Assembly (NCBI RefSeq): GCF_001939075.1
Contig: NZ_MPTA01000009.1
Location: forward strand, 1-55,176
DNA: 55,176 nt
Direction: 5' to 3'
Source of the DNA: Paenisporosarcina indica
Lineage (GTDB): Bacteria > Bacillota > Bacilli > Bacillales_A > Planococcaceae
Part shown: positions 20,142-29,343 of the stretch, in pieces
Layout: each line of letters opens with the position of its first letter
Position numbering within the stretch: position 1 is the first letter of the stretch
The notes under the pieces: generated by a model
The model's input: only the letters and a program-made list of their open reading frames with translations
Told to the model about the DNA's origin: nothing
The model's database searches: none
Made by a program: the position numbers and the translations under genes

Positions 20142-20155
20142 CAAGACTACTCTTT
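20125..20155 (-). terminator. Terminator of divIC
   Basis: AAAGAGT and ACTCTTT with inner GTC/GAC pairs form a hairpin followed by seven T on the minus strand. The divIC stop codon (20149-20147) lies within the first arm. Confidence 0.8.
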
Positions 20156-20578
20156 AGAATCATTGTTTTTTTCATTATTTCCTTCATTTTCTGGTATGGC
20201 GAATATGATTTCACCGTCTTCTGAAAGGAAGTATTCTTTTCTTGCCAGTTTCGCTATATACTCGTCATCGTTTAATTTAAGGATCTGTGAATTCAACATT
20301 TCTTGTTCATCCTGCACTTGTTCTAAGGTAATGAGTGCTTTCTCTTTTCTCTCTTCTTTTGCAGCCAATGCTTGAGATTGGTTAAGCATGGTAACGGTTA
20401 GCCATCCCATGACCGCAACTACAATGACAGAGAAAACAGTTAAGCGTCTAAACAGGCGAACTTTATGTGCTTTTTGACGTTTTTCTTGGCGTTCAACCGA
20501 GCGTACATAGTCCTTATTAATAGATGAAACATTACGACTCTCTTCACTACTCCGATTATTATCACCCAAGTTGTTCAC
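20147..20578 (-). CDS. divIC: Cell division protein DivIC (FtsB family)
   Basis: Septal protein that joins FtsL and DivIB in the divisome; essential in B. subtilis. The 143-residue protein has a basic N-terminal tail, one membrane helix at about 44-66 (LTVFSVIVVAVMGWL) and a periplasm-side coiled coil over 70-110 ending near YIAKLARKEYFLSEDGEIIF, the family signature. The C-terminus is acidic and Asn-rich. The start is GTG at 20578 or, with better ribosome-site spacing, TTG at 20569. It follows yabQ by 51 bp. Confidence 0.94.
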   Translation of the reverse strand: MNNLGDNNRSSEESRNVSSINKDYVRSVERQEKRQKAHKVRLFRRLTVFSVIVVAVMGWLTVTMLNQSQALAAKEERKEKALITLEQVQDEQEMLNSQILKLNDDEYIAKLARKEYFLSEDGEIIFAIPENEGNNEKNNDSKE

Positions 20579-20629
20579 TCCCAGCCATAATTTGTCAACT
20601 GTATTGTAGTTGATATTATAACTGAAAAC

Positions 20630-21112
20630 TCAAGTTTTTTTAAGGGGCTTTCGGGGTATTTTGGGTATTTTTTTAGCAATTTTTTGAGTTACTTTTATAA
20701 ATGGCCACATAAGGACCAAGAAAATATTCACTATGATACGGAAAATTTGACGAAGTATGGAAAAAACCAATTTTATTATCCACCATATAGGAAATACGAC
20801 TATTCGAAAAAACACATGCCGTCCTGCTAACATGGGTCTACGAAACCATAGTTCGTAAAGAATGATTCCTACAACTTGAGCACACGGATCATATATGCGC
20901 CAAGACCCATCTCTTAAATAAAATAATAAGTAGAAACTCGCAAATCCGAGAATCAACCATAATAAAATTTCAAAGAAGCCTTGGTAACGTCTGAGGAAAG
21001 CTCGTGGACGAAGCGCTCGGCAACCGTCACGGAAACTTTCAACTAAAAAGCCTGTGGCCACGCCACTTGCAATCATGGCCAGCAGACTTAAAAATTGATA
21101 AGAGATTGTCAT
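20630..21112 (-). CDS. yabQ: Spore protein YabQ
   Basis: A 160-residue membrane protein with about four to five hydrophobic segments (residues 3-23, 46-66, 80-97, 105-125 and 125-145) and a basic C-terminus. In B. subtilis YabQ is made under sigma-E, sits in the outer forespore membrane and is needed for cortex formation. It overlaps yabP by 4 bp, and the sigma-E-type promoter before yabP should drive both. Confidence 0.9.
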   Translation of the reverse strand: MTISYQFLSLLAMIASGVATGFLVESFRDGCRALRPRAFLRRYQGFFEILLWLILGFASFYLLFYLRDGSWRIYDPCAQVVGIILYELWFRRPMLAGRHVFFRIVVFPIWWIIKLVFSILRQIFRIIVNIFLVLMWPFIKVTQKIAKKIPKIPRKPLKKT

Positions 21113-21408
21113 CCAAACAATTTATGCAGGAAGTTTTTGCTTTGGTCACGTTCTTCTTCATCGTATTGGAACGTGCGTACATGACCTTCAAGTGTAAGTA
21201 ACCCTTTGTCCACATCTAAATGAACAATGCGTAAATCATCACCTTTGATGCTTAGATGTCCTTGTGATGTCAATACTGCAAACTCTTCCTGGTCAAAACG
21301 TTCGATCGATTTAACGGATGTTAGATCCATACGCTTTCGATTACGTAAACTGATTACGTGATCTCCAGATGGAATGGTGATAGATGAATGCTCAGCTTGA
21401 TATTGCAT
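21109..21408 (-). CDS. yabP: Spore protein YabP
   Basis: A 99-residue soluble protein of the YabP/YqfC family (HVISLRNRKRMDLTSVKSIERFD is the characteristic region, residues 18-40). In spore formers it belongs to the sigma-E regulon and acts in spore coat or cortex assembly; its biochemical role is not known. The ATG follows AAAGGAGG. The stop overlaps the yabQ start. Confidence 0.92.
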   Translation of the reverse strand: MQYQAEHSSITIPSGDHVISLRNRKRMDLTSVKSIERFDQEEFAVLTSQGHLSIKGDDLRIVHLDVDKGLLTLEGHVRTFQYDEEERDQSKNFLHKLFG

Positions 21409-21439
21409 AAAATTCCTCCTTTACTTGTCCAGTCCACTT

Positions 21440-21468
21440 ACTATATGCAAGCAAATAAAAAAGCATGA
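21440..21468 (-). promoter_or_regulatory. Sigma-E-type promoter of yabP-yabQ
   Basis: TCATGCT (21468-21462), a 14-bp spacer and CATATAGT (21447-21440) fit the sigma-E pattern KMATATT-N14-CATACANT, with two mismatches in the -35 and one in the -10. YabP and YabQ are sigma-E genes in B. subtilis. The -35 box is part of the rqcP terminator stem. Confidence 0.65.
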
Positions 21469-21490
21469 CCAAATTTTGGCCATGCTTTTT
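21456..21490 (-). terminator. Terminator of rqcP
   Basis: AAAAAGCATG and CATGCTTTTT with inner CCAAA/TTTGG pairs form a strong hairpin with T tracts on both strands. It separates the mazG-rqcP unit from yabP. Confidence 0.88.
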
Positions 21491-21526
21491 ATTTAGCTAT
21501 GTAAAATGATACTGTCGTTTATCGTA

Positions 21527-21590
21527 CATTTGCGATTGCGGCTTACTCCTGCGCAAGCTTGATGCAGAAAAGCTGTGCTAAGCGCAAATG
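21527..21590. repeat. 64-nt structured inverted-repeat element
   Basis: CATTTGCG (21527-21534) and CGCAAATG (21583-21590) flank an inner region with its own pairings (AGCTT/AAGCT and a TTGCGCTTA match to a bulged TAAGCCGCAA on the minus strand). The outer arm can pair in two competing ways. It lies between rqcP and its terminator. Part of it resembles the widespread Bacillaceae repeat containing TACTCCTGCG, so it may be a degenerate copy. Confidence 0.5.
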
Positions 21591-21643
21591 CACTCTTTTG
21601 TATTTGTTCAACATCTACAGCATTCTTTAACAGAGCCTTTTAT

Positions 21644-21934
21644 TTAATCTTCATCATCAATAAATTCCGGATCAACTTTTTCAAGCCGTTCTTCCTTCAA
21701 TATCGTATACATCATGGTCGATTCTTCTTTTTTAACTGCATCTTTTAGCATTTCAATACGTGCTGTCACCATTTTTTGACCGAAACGAATGGCTAATTCA
21801 TCTCCTACTTTGACGACCGAACTTGCTTTACTCACCTTATTGTTAACTGTAATACGCCCTTGATCGGCTACTTCCTTCGCAAGTGTACGTCTTTTAATTA
21901 AACGTGATACTTTTAGAAATTTATCTAGTCTCAT
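21644..21934 (-). CDS. rqcP: S4-domain RNA-binding protein RqcP
   Basis: The 96-residue protein opens MRLDKFLKVSRLIKRR, an S4 domain (residues 1-60), like B. subtilis YabO/RqcP and Hsp15. RqcP helps RqcH add alanine tails to nascent chains on stalled 50S subunits. The ATG at 21934 lies 8 bp after GGGAG, and an upstream GTG has no proper site. The start overlaps mazG by 14 bp. Ctc, Pth and RsmA are nearby, so ribosome-linked genes cluster here. Confidence 0.92.
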   Translation of the reverse strand: MRLDKFLKVSRLIKRRTLAKEVADQGRITVNNKVSKASSVVKVGDELAIRFGQKMVTARIEMLKDAVKKEESTMMYTILKEERLEKVDPEFIDDED

Positions 21935-23399
21935 TTCCTTCACTCCCTATTCTTTTTTTGGCTTGTTGCCAAAATGTCTCTAGTTCTTCTAAAGAATAAG
22001 CATTAAACTCACCCTTATCTTGTGTCACACTGTCTTCCACGTAGAGGAAGCGATTTCTAAACTTTTGATTGGCATGGACCATAGCTTCTTCAGGTGAAAG
22101 TCCGTAAAAACGAGCTACGTTGACAATTGTAAAGAGCACATCACCTAATTCATCGAGTTGCGACGATACTGTACCATTCGTGATTTCTTCTTTGAATTCC
22201 TGCCACTCTTCTTCAAACTTAACCCATGCACCTTCTGCATTTGGCCAGTCGAATCCGACTTTGGCAGCCGCTTTTTGGTAGTTAAACGAAGTCAAAAGGG
22301 ACGAATCTGTACGCTCTTGTCCATCCAATACACGCTTCATTTGATTCCCTTTTTCAACCGATTTTATTTGTTGCCAATTGCGCACTACATCCTCTGTGTT
22401 TTCAACTGAAACATCACCAAACACATGCGGATGTCTTCGAATCATTTTGGAAGACACACTTTCCAGCACGTCTTCCAAGCTAAAGTAACCATCATCTTCC
22501 CCGATTTGAGCATGAAGGAATACCTGGAGTAAAACGTCTCCTAGTTCTTCTATCATTCCTTCATCATCTTGTTCGGATACCGCTTGTAACAATTCATGCA
22601 CTTCTTCTATTAAGTATTTCTTTAAACTGTCATGTGTTTGCTCGCGATCCCAAGGGCATCCATCAGGTGCACGTAGTTTGGCAACAATCGCTCTAAATGT
22701 CGACCATTCTTTCAAGCGAGTCTCTTGCGAAATCGCCGGTGGTACATAAATCGTGGTTAAATTATTGACCACAGTTTCACGATCTAGTTCGTATAGAGGA
22801 ACCGTTCGCAATAACTCCTCATTAGAGCCGGCTGCTGTGACAATCGTTACCGGGTAGTTGTCTGGATACTTTTCCATTAACGTTAATTTTACATCCGAGG
22901 CACTGTACGCATCATAAACTTGTGCAATTAACACGTGTAGAGACATCTGTATATCGTCTCTTTTGAACATCGTTCCATCCAACAATTGAAACCCTTCAAT
23001 TGGATCAATACGTAACGCATTAAAAATAGGATCCAAAAAACTTTGCCCGCCTACGATTTCAAGTTTGATACGCCCTTCTTTTTCAGCTTCTACTAGCCAC
23101 TGCACGGTTTGCTCAGCAACTAGTGGATGGCCAGGAACTGCATAGAACAAAGGTCCATTTTCAGCTAGAGTAATTAATGTCTCCACAATCTCTTTATAAA
23201 CCGCTTCAAAAGTATCATGTTTTTCATAAAGAGTATCAAAACTCTCATATGAAATGCCTTCTGTACTTAACTCTTGTAAAACTGGATGTTCAGCAGTGCG
23301 TACATATAGTCTTTCCGCTTTAAGCAACGTTCTATATACACCTAGGGGCAATTGTTCTAAATCTCCCGCTCCTAAGCCTAGTACTGTAATTGTATTCAT
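21921..23399 (-). CDS. yabN: Fused tetrapyrrole-methylase-like / MazG pyrophosphohydrolase (YabN)
   Basis: Two-domain protein of 492 residues. Residues 1-220 form an S-adenosylmethionine-dependent methylase-like domain (VLGLGAGDLEQLPLGV, YAVPGHPLVAE). Residues 250-490 form a MazG NTP pyrophosphatase region with two MazG segments: CPWDREQTHDSLKKYLIEE with EELGDVLLQ, and EEWQEFKEE with LDELGDVLF. MazG hydrolyses non-canonical NTPs; the methylase substrate is unknown. The start at 23399 follows GAGGTG, 5 bp after the flippase gene. Confidence 0.92.
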   Translation of the reverse strand: MNTITVLGLGAGDLEQLPLGVYRTLLKAERLYVRTAEHPVLQELSTEGISYESFDTLYEKHDTFEAVYKEIVETLITLAENGPLFYAVPGHPLVAEQTVQWLVEAEKEGRIKLEIVGGQSFLDPIFNALRIDPIEGFQLLDGTMFKRDDIQMSLHVLIAQVYDAYSASDVKLTLMEKYPDNYPVTIVTAAGSNEELLRTVPLYELDRETVVNNLTTIYVPPAISQETRLKEWSTFRAIVAKLRAPDGCPWDREQTHDSLKKYLIEEVHELLQAVSEQDDEGMIEELGDVLLQVFLHAQIGEDDGYFSLEDVLESVSSKMIRRHPHVFGDVSVENTEDVVRNWQQIKSVEKGNQMKRVLDGQERTDSSLLTSFNYQKAAAKVGFDWPNAEGAWVKFEEEWQEFKEEITNGTVSSQLDELGDVLFTIVNVARFYGLSPEEAMVHANQKFRNRFLYVEDSVTQDKGEFNAYSLEELETFWQQAKKRIGSEGNETR

Positions 23400-23404
23400 C
23401 AGCG

Positions 23405-25024
23405 TCACCTCTTTCTTTGGTCCTTATGTAACCACAATTGAACCATCGCCATTCTTCGTCCTAACGGTAACAAAAACCATTCCTTTTCGGCAATGATTCG
23501 GCTCTTTGCAATATAAAGTAAAAACACCATTGCACCCAAAAAGACACTTGATAGTGCGGTAAACATGGCACTTAAACGACTTGAAAATCCATCAAATAAC
23601 CAATTATCCGCTAACAGCTCCCATGCAATCACAACCACAATCATTAACGTAGAGGCAATGATTAAATGCGTATAAAATCTTGGTTTAGCAAATCGAATTT
23701 TCCAGATTGAATGTACATATAAGTATAAACTTATGGCAATGAAGGCAAAACCTACGTTACTTGCGATAGCAGCCCCCATTATTCCGTACATTGGTAATAA
23801 CCACATATTACATATCCATTTCAATATGAGCCCACTAACTAATACGACGGCCGGAAAAATCACTTTCCCTAATCCTTGCAATAAGGAGGTCATGGTTAAT
23901 ATTAACGATAGCCAAAAAATTTGAATGCAAAACACCATTAAAGTACCCGATAAATCTCGCGTTTCAAACAACATTTCATTGATTGGCGGCAAAACCAGAA
24001 TAAGTCCAAGCGTTGCAGCTGTTCCAAAAAGAAAGGCAATGCGAAACGTCAATTGTGCATATGGAATGGCATTTCTTCCGGACTTTTTTTGAGTTGTATG
24101 GGCAATCAATGGCACGAGGGAAAGGGACAAAGTCGAAGCGATTAATATCCCCATTTGAACTAGGGGGAGCCCCCGATCATACGTCCCTTTAGTTTCCATC
24201 GCCGTTAATCTGTCTAGCCCAGATGCTGCTAGACTACTAAACACGGTAAACGAATCAATTAATTGAAAAAACAATAGAATCAATGAACTCATACTGACAC
24301 TTAAACTAATGATGGTTAAGTCCTTAACGATGGGGCCAATCGCAATGGCTTTTGTAGATTTCCTGAAAAATCCGATTGAATTTTTTCTATTAATAAATAG
24401 AAATAGCAGGACAATGCCGGCAATTTCTCCAATAATGGCACCAAACAGAGCCGTACTGCCCGCAGCATACAAAGAGGCTCCTGTTTTTACGACGATAAAT
24501 GTTCCGACTAATATGACGGTCACACGTACCGCTTGCTCTACAACTTGTCCATACGCCACTGGTTCCATTCGACCTTCCGCTTGAAAGGATCCTTTCAGTA
24601 ACGCAATCACCGGCATTAACAACACTACAAATGACCCCGTGCGTAATAGTTGTGCAAGTTCAGCATCTCCCATCCACCCAGCCAGCAATTCCGCTCCCAT
24701 GAATAATAGTGTGAAACTGGCAATCGAGACGATGCTTAAATAGATAAACGCGATTCGTAATATGGTCGATCTCTTATCGGCTTGAGACTGCTCGAAACTA
24801 TCTGCCAAAAGTTTCGAAATAGCGACCGCAAATCCATAGGATGTCCAAACGGTCAGTACCCCTATAAATGGATACACTTGTTGGTATATGTAAAACCCTT
24901 GATCTCCGACAATGTTTTGAAAAGGGATTCGGTAAACTGCACTGAGTGCTTTGACGATTAAGGCGGCAATCGTTAACAAAACTGCACCTTTCATGAATTT
25001 CTGCATCGTCCATTTATTATTCAT
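23405..25024 (-). CDS. MOP-superfamily flippase (YabM/SpoVB-like)
   Basis: A 539-residue integral membrane protein with about 14 hydrophobic segments, typical of the polysaccharide transporter/MurJ branch of the MOP superfamily. Bacillus has several relatives (YabM, SpoVB, YtgP/MurJ) that move lipid-linked cell-wall or polysaccharide precursors. The position between spoVT and mazG fits yabM. The substrate cannot be read from the sequence. Confidence 0.88.
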   Translation of the reverse strand: MNNKWTMQKFMKGAVLLTIAALIVKALSAVYRIPFQNIVGDQGFYIYQQVYPFIGVLTVWTSYGFAVAISKLLADSFEQSQADKRSTILRIAFIYLSIVSIASFTLLFMGAELLAGWMGDAELAQLLRTGSFVVLLMPVIALLKGSFQAEGRMEPVAYGQVVEQAVRVTVILVGTFIVVKTGASLYAAGSTALFGAIIGEIAGIVLLFLFINRKNSIGFFRKSTKAIAIGPIVKDLTIISLSVSMSSLILLFFQLIDSFTVFSSLAASGLDRLTAMETKGTYDRGLPLVQMGILIASTLSLSLVPLIAHTTQKKSGRNAIPYAQLTFRIAFLFGTAATLGLILVLPPINEMLFETRDLSGTLMVFCIQIFWLSLILTMTSLLQGLGKVIFPAVVLVSGLILKWICNMWLLPMYGIMGAAIASNVGFAFIAISLYLYVHSIWKIRFAKPRFYTHLIIASTLMIVVVIAWELLADNWLFDGFSSRLSAMFTALSSVFLGAMVFLLYIAKSRIIAEKEWFLLPLGRRMAMVQLWLHKDQRKR

Positions 25025-25069
25025 AGTGGTTCCTCATTCCAAAAAAGCAATGGTCTAATTATAACATGA

Positions 25070-25102
25070 AAAAAACGTCTTCCTATTTGATTAAGAAGAC
25101 GT
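25070..25102 (-). terminator. Terminator of spoVT
   Basis: Arms ACGTCTTC and GAAGACGT close a 12-nt loop and are followed by TTTTTT on the minus strand, before the flippase start. Confidence 0.88.
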
Positions 25103-25159
25103 ATTTCTCTATTCAGTTGTTCGAGCTAGAAGTCGCAAGCTTAGCCTTAGCCTTCGCCT

Positions 25160-25696
25160 TCAGTGTTCCATTTGTTTGGCCAAGAAGTGTGCGGCGGTTT
25201 CGACTGCTTTTTGTTCCGACTCTCCAATGAAGTGAACTTTTGAGATCAAGTAGACTGCACCAATTGGGTCTCCACCAGAAATAATTGGGGCGACACAATA
25301 CGATTTCACCTGCTCGACTTGTCCTGGAACCCATTCCACTGATTTCTCGATTTTTTCCGTTACAATCGTTCGCATTTGCAGAATTTCTTCGGCTTGAGAG
25401 GATAATCGCCGATTTAAATATTCTTTCTTCGATACCCCTGCCACTGCAATCATCTCGTCCCGGTCGCTAATAAAAGCGGGTGTACCTAGTGTCGCATACA
25501 GCGTTTCTGCATACTCTTGAGCAAAATCACCAAGTTCACTAATCGGGGAGTACTTTTTTAAAATGACTTCTCCATCGCGGTCCGTAAAGATTTCGAGTGG
25601 GTCTCCTTCACGAATACGAAGCGTTCTTCTAATTTCTTTCGGAATGACGACACGGCCGAGGTCATCAATTCGTCTGACGATACCTGTAGCTTTCAT
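25160..25696 (-). CDS. spoVT: Stage V sporulation transcription factor SpoVT
   Basis: Forespore regulator that adjusts sigma-G genes. The ATG at 25696 gives 178 residues opening MKATGIVRRIDDLGRVVIP, the AbrB-type swapped-hairpin DNA-binding domain (1-50), followed by a GAF-like domain (55-178). An upstream in-frame start would place the sigma-G promoter inside the gene and is rejected. It is a paralogue of abrB, also in this window. A well-matched sigma-G promoter precedes it. Confidence 0.96.
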   Translation of the reverse strand: MKATGIVRRIDDLGRVVIPKEIRRTLRIREGDPLEIFTDRDGEVILKKYSPISELGDFAQEYAETLYATLGTPAFISDRDEMIAVAGVSKKEYLNRRLSSQAEEILQMRTIVTEKIEKSVEWVPGQVEQVKSYCVAPIISGGDPIGAVYLISKVHFIGESEQKAVETAAHFLAKQMEH

Positions 25697-25745
25697 CCTT
25701 GTTGCCTCACTTTCGACAGAATTCAAATTTCTTTGATTTCTATCG

Positions 25746-25775
25746 TAGTATGCGTCAAGTTTGGGCAAAATATGC
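25746..25775 (-). promoter_or_regulatory. Sigma-G promoter of spoVT
   Basis: GCATA (25775-25771), an 18-bp spacer and CATACTA (25752-25746) match the sigma-G pattern GHATR-N17/18-CATWMTA fully. It lies between the mfd stop and spoVT, 50 bp upstream of the chosen ATG. Confidence 0.82.
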
Positions 25776-25785
25776 AGTCGCGGAA

Positions 25786-28700
25786 TTACTCACCAACTGA
25801 GTGCGCTACTTCTTTAACAGCTTTAGGTAAAAGTTGCATCATTGTTTCCAAAACATCAAACGGATGATGCTTTTCTGTTTTCTTTTCATCGATCGTCACA
25901 AGTAATTGTTGTTGGCTGTTTACTTGGAATCCAACCGCACGACCAAATGCCAAAGATGCTTCCATTAACATAGCACCGTTTGTTTTTTTCGTACCTATTT
26001 CTGAAAGCTTGATCATCACTTGATTCTGTTTCTCTTTTATGGATTCAACACTTGCTTGTTTTGCCCACACTTTCATTCGAGCAATTCGCATCAAACGTTC
26101 GGCCTCAATTGGCATGTTTCCGAAACGGTCAATTAGTTCATCAACTAAATCATCATAGTCTTTCTCACTTTCCATCGCTTTGATGCGTTTATACATTTGA
26201 ATCTTTTGGAATCCATCAGGTATATAAGCATCTGGCAAATAAGCATCAAATGGTAATGAAATTTCCACGTCGAGGATCTCATCCTTTTTAATACCTGTTT
26301 GTTTCTCTTCAATCGCCTCTTGTAACATTTGTGCGTACAAATCAAATCCAACAGAGTCAATAAAGCCATGTTGTTGTGAACCCAGTAGATTCCCAGCTCC
26401 GCGAATAGATAAATCACGCATAGCAATCTTGAATCCCGACCCAAGTTCCGTAAACTCTTTAATGGCTTGCAGACGTTTTTCTGCTACATCCGTTAGTACT
26501 TTGTCGCGTTGATACATGAAATATGCGTATGCCACGCGGTTTGACCGTCCTACACGACCTCTTAATTGATATAACTGCGAAAGCCCCATTCGATCTGCAT
26601 TTTGCACGATCAACGTATTAACATTCGGAATATCTATTCCTGTTTCGATAATCGTTGTTGTGACTAACACATCATAATCGCCTTCTAGAAACGATAGAAT
26701 GACAGATTCTAACTCTCGTTCTGTCATTTTTCCATGCGCATATCCGACACGAGCCTCAGGTACTAACATTTGAATCTCTTCTACTTTTCGTGCCATATCT
26801 TCTACACGGTTGTATAAATAAAACGATTGTCCACCACGTGCCATTTCTCGCTCAATTGCTTCTCGAACAAGCGCACCATTTTGTTCCATTACATAGGTTT
26901 GCACAGGAAAACGATTGGCTGGCGGTGTCTCGATAACAGATAAATCACGTACACCAATCATCGACATATGAAGTGTTCGTGGAATAGGAGTAGCTGTCAA
27001 TGTCAACACATCGACATTCGTCTTTAATTGTTTAATCTTTTCTTTATGAGTTACACCAAATCGCTGTTCTTCATCCACGATTAGTAAGCCTAAATCATGA
27101 TACACAATGTCCTTTGATAATAAACGATGTGTGCCAACCACCACATCGATTGTGCCAGCTTTTAAACCATTGATCGTTTCTGTTTGTTGTTTCTTCGAAC
27201 GGAAACGACTGAGCAACCCAACCTCTACAGGGAAATCTGCAAATCGCTCTTTCATTGTTTCAAAATGCTGTTGTGCCAATATGGTCGTAGGTACCAAGAA
27301 GGCTACTTGTTTACTGTCTTGCACGGCTTTAAATGCTGCCCGTATCGCAACTTCAGTCTTCCCGTATCCAACATCCCCACAAATCAAGCGATCCATAGGA
27401 CGTTCTTTTTCCATATCACGTTTAACTTCTTCAATTGAACGCAATTGGTCATCTGTTTCTTCATAGGGAAAAGCCGCTTCAAATGACTGTTGCATATCTT
27501 GATCCGGCTCAAACGCATGGCCTTTTTCAGACTCGCGTTTGGCATAAAGGATAATCAAGTCATCTGCAATGTCTTGAACTGCAGCAGATACCTTTGTCTT
27601 GGTCTTTTTCCACTCAGCGCCACCAAGTTTATGTAACTTCGGTTCTTTCTCTTCAGAGGCCACATATTTTTGGATTTGGTCAATTTGATCGACAGGCACA
27701 AATAATTTGTCTTCCGCACGATAGCGAATGTGCAAGTAGTCTTTATGGATCCCGTTGATTTCAAGTGTTTCAATGCCAATGTATTTCCCAATCCCATGGT
27801 GAATATGAACGATATGATCACCTGGTTTAATTTCCGAATAACTTTTAATGCGTTCAGCATTTGTCATTTTTTGTGGACGTGTTTTCTTTTTCGGACGCTG
27901 TTTAAAGAGTTCTTCGTCAGTCAGAACCGCCAAACGTTGGAGCGGCAATTCAAAACCACTTGAAATTTCACCTTCCACAATATAGACGCCTGGTAGTTCA
28001 GGTGCACGTTGGTCGGCTATCATATGACTTTCTATCCCGTAATCCTCCAGGACATCTTTCACTTTTTTCTGACGCTCCAGACCTTCCGCTAAGATGAAAA
28101 CAAAAAACTTCCCGGCAACAAAACGTTCCATTTCATTCTTCAATACACTCATTTGCCCATGGAAATGTTGCATCGGTTTACACGAAAAAGCAACTGTTTT
28201 CTTCAAAGGAATCCCAGAAAATGTGCGCGCAAATAAAGAAAAATATACTTTTCTTTGATTCAACATCCCAAGAATTTCTTTGAAATTAAACGAAAGTTTT
28301 ATGCCGTGAACCGTTTTTCCTTCTTCAAGTAATGAAACGTACCAATCTTTCTCTTCGCGTTCGAGTGAGTCCGTTGTTTCCTGGATTCGTCCAAGCTCAT
28401 CGAATAACACCAAACCATCTTTAGCAAAGTAATCGCCCAAAAAAGTAGGATGCTCTTCAAAAATAGAAACATACTTGGTCATTTGTTCTGGAATATCACC
28501 TTGTCTCAGCAACTCGATGTCATGCGTGATATGTTGAAGAAGCAGTTCCTTTGTTTCGGGTTTCTTCATTTTTTTTAAGCTAGTAGCCAATGATTCTTCT
28601 AGTTTTTCGGCAAAAATGATAAGTTGCTGACGTGTCCACACAAACTCAGTGGCAGGGAGAATGCAAATCTTTTCGAGCTTTTCAATAGAACGTTGATTTT

Positions 28701-29328
28701 CTGCAGAAAAAGTACGAATTGAGTCAACTTCCGTATCAAAAAATTCAAGGCGTACGGGATGTTGCAAATAAATTGGATAAATATCTAAAATTCCTCCACG
28801 CAGGGCGAACTCACCTGGTGCCGTAACCATCGGTTGTCTGGAATAACCCATTGCCACCAATTGATCTAACCAATCATTTACAATCACTTCTTCCCCAATT
28901 GCCGTTTCAAGGCGACTTGCTCGCCATTGGTCCAAGTTTGGCATATGACGACGAAGTCCTGCAATTGGTGTAATGACTACTCCATGCTTTTGAGTCAGCA
29001 TAAAATCAAGAGTCTCAATACGCTCGGCACGTAATTCAGGGCTCGATACAGACAAATCAGCGGCAATCAATTCATCTGCTGGATAGAGGTGAACTTCTTT
29101 TTCACCGAGTAACTTCACCATATCTTCAAATAAACGTTGTGCCTGTAACAGATTCGGTGAAACTATTAATATCGGTCTATCCATCTCATTCGCGATAGAC
29201 TGCATGAATAGCGGACGTGCTCCACCGGTGAGGCCTGTGATCAGTTGCTGATCGATTCCTTTTTGAAGATCTTCGAGAACGGTATGAATATGATGATCTT
29301 TCATAAATAATTGTTGTAATGATTCCAT
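25786..29328 (-). CDS. mfd: Transcription-repair coupling factor Mfd
   Basis: DNA translocase that removes stalled RNA polymerase and recruits UvrA. It has 1180 residues, normal for Mfd: an N-terminal UvrB-like module (1-~350), an RNA polymerase-interaction domain near 500-560 (GDHIVHIHHGIGKYIG), and RecG-like helicase domains with Walker A GDVGYGKTE near 650 and the DEEQRFG box. The C-terminal TRCF domain is present. The ATG follows AAGGAGG. A 347-bp gap with repeats separates it from fin. Confidence 0.98.
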   Translation of the reverse strand: MESLQQLFMKDHHIHTVLEDLQKGIDQQLITGLTGGARPLFMQSIANEMDRPILIVSPNLLQAQRLFEDMVKLLGEKEVHLYPADELIAADLSVSSPELRAERIETLDFMLTQKHGVVITPIAGLRRHMPNLDQWRASRLETAIGEEVIVNDWLDQLVAMGYSRQPMVTAPGEFALRGGILDIYPIYLQHPVRLEFFDTEVDSIRTFSAENQRSIEKLEKICILPATEFVWTRQQLIIFAEKLEESLATSLKKMKKPETKELLLQHITHDIELLRQGDIPEQMTKYVSIFEEHPTFLGDYFAKDGLVLFDELGRIQETTDSLEREEKDWYVSLLEEGKTVHGIKLSFNFKEILGMLNQRKVYFSLFARTFSGIPLKKTVAFSCKPMQHFHGQMSVLKNEMERFVAGKFFVFILAEGLERQKKVKDVLEDYGIESHMIADQRAPELPGVYIVEGEISSGFELPLQRLAVLTDEELFKQRPKKKTRPQKMTNAERIKSYSEIKPGDHIVHIHHGIGKYIGIETLEINGIHKDYLHIRYRAEDKLFVPVDQIDQIQKYVASEEKEPKLHKLGGAEWKKTKTKVSAAVQDIADDLIILYAKRESEKGHAFEPDQDMQQSFEAAFPYEETDDQLRSIEEVKRDMEKERPMDRLICGDVGYGKTEVAIRAAFKAVQDSKQVAFLVPTTILAQQHFETMKERFADFPVEVGLLSRFRSKKQQTETINGLKAGTIDVVVGTHRLLSKDIVYHDLGLLIVDEEQRFGVTHKEKIKQLKTNVDVLTLTATPIPRTLHMSMIGVRDLSVIETPPANRFPVQTYVMEQNGALVREAIEREMARGGQSFYLYNRVEDMARKVEEIQMLVPEARVGYAHGKMTERELESVILSFLEGDYDVLVTTTIIETGIDIPNVNTLIVQNADRMGLSQLYQLRGRVGRSNRVAYAYFMYQRDKVLTDVAEKRLQAIKEFTELGSGFKIAMRDLSIRGAGNLLGSQQHGFIDSVGFDLYAQMLQEAIEEKQTGIKKDEILDVEISLPFDAYLPDAYIPDGFQKIQMYKRIKAMESEKDYDDLVDELIDRFGNMPIEAERLMRIARMKVWAKQASVESIKEKQNQVMIKLSEIGTKKTNGAMLMEASLAFGRAVGFQVNSQQQLLVTIDEKKTEKHHPFDVLETMMQLLPKAVKEVAHSVGE

Positions 29329-29343
29329 ATGAACCTCCTTATT

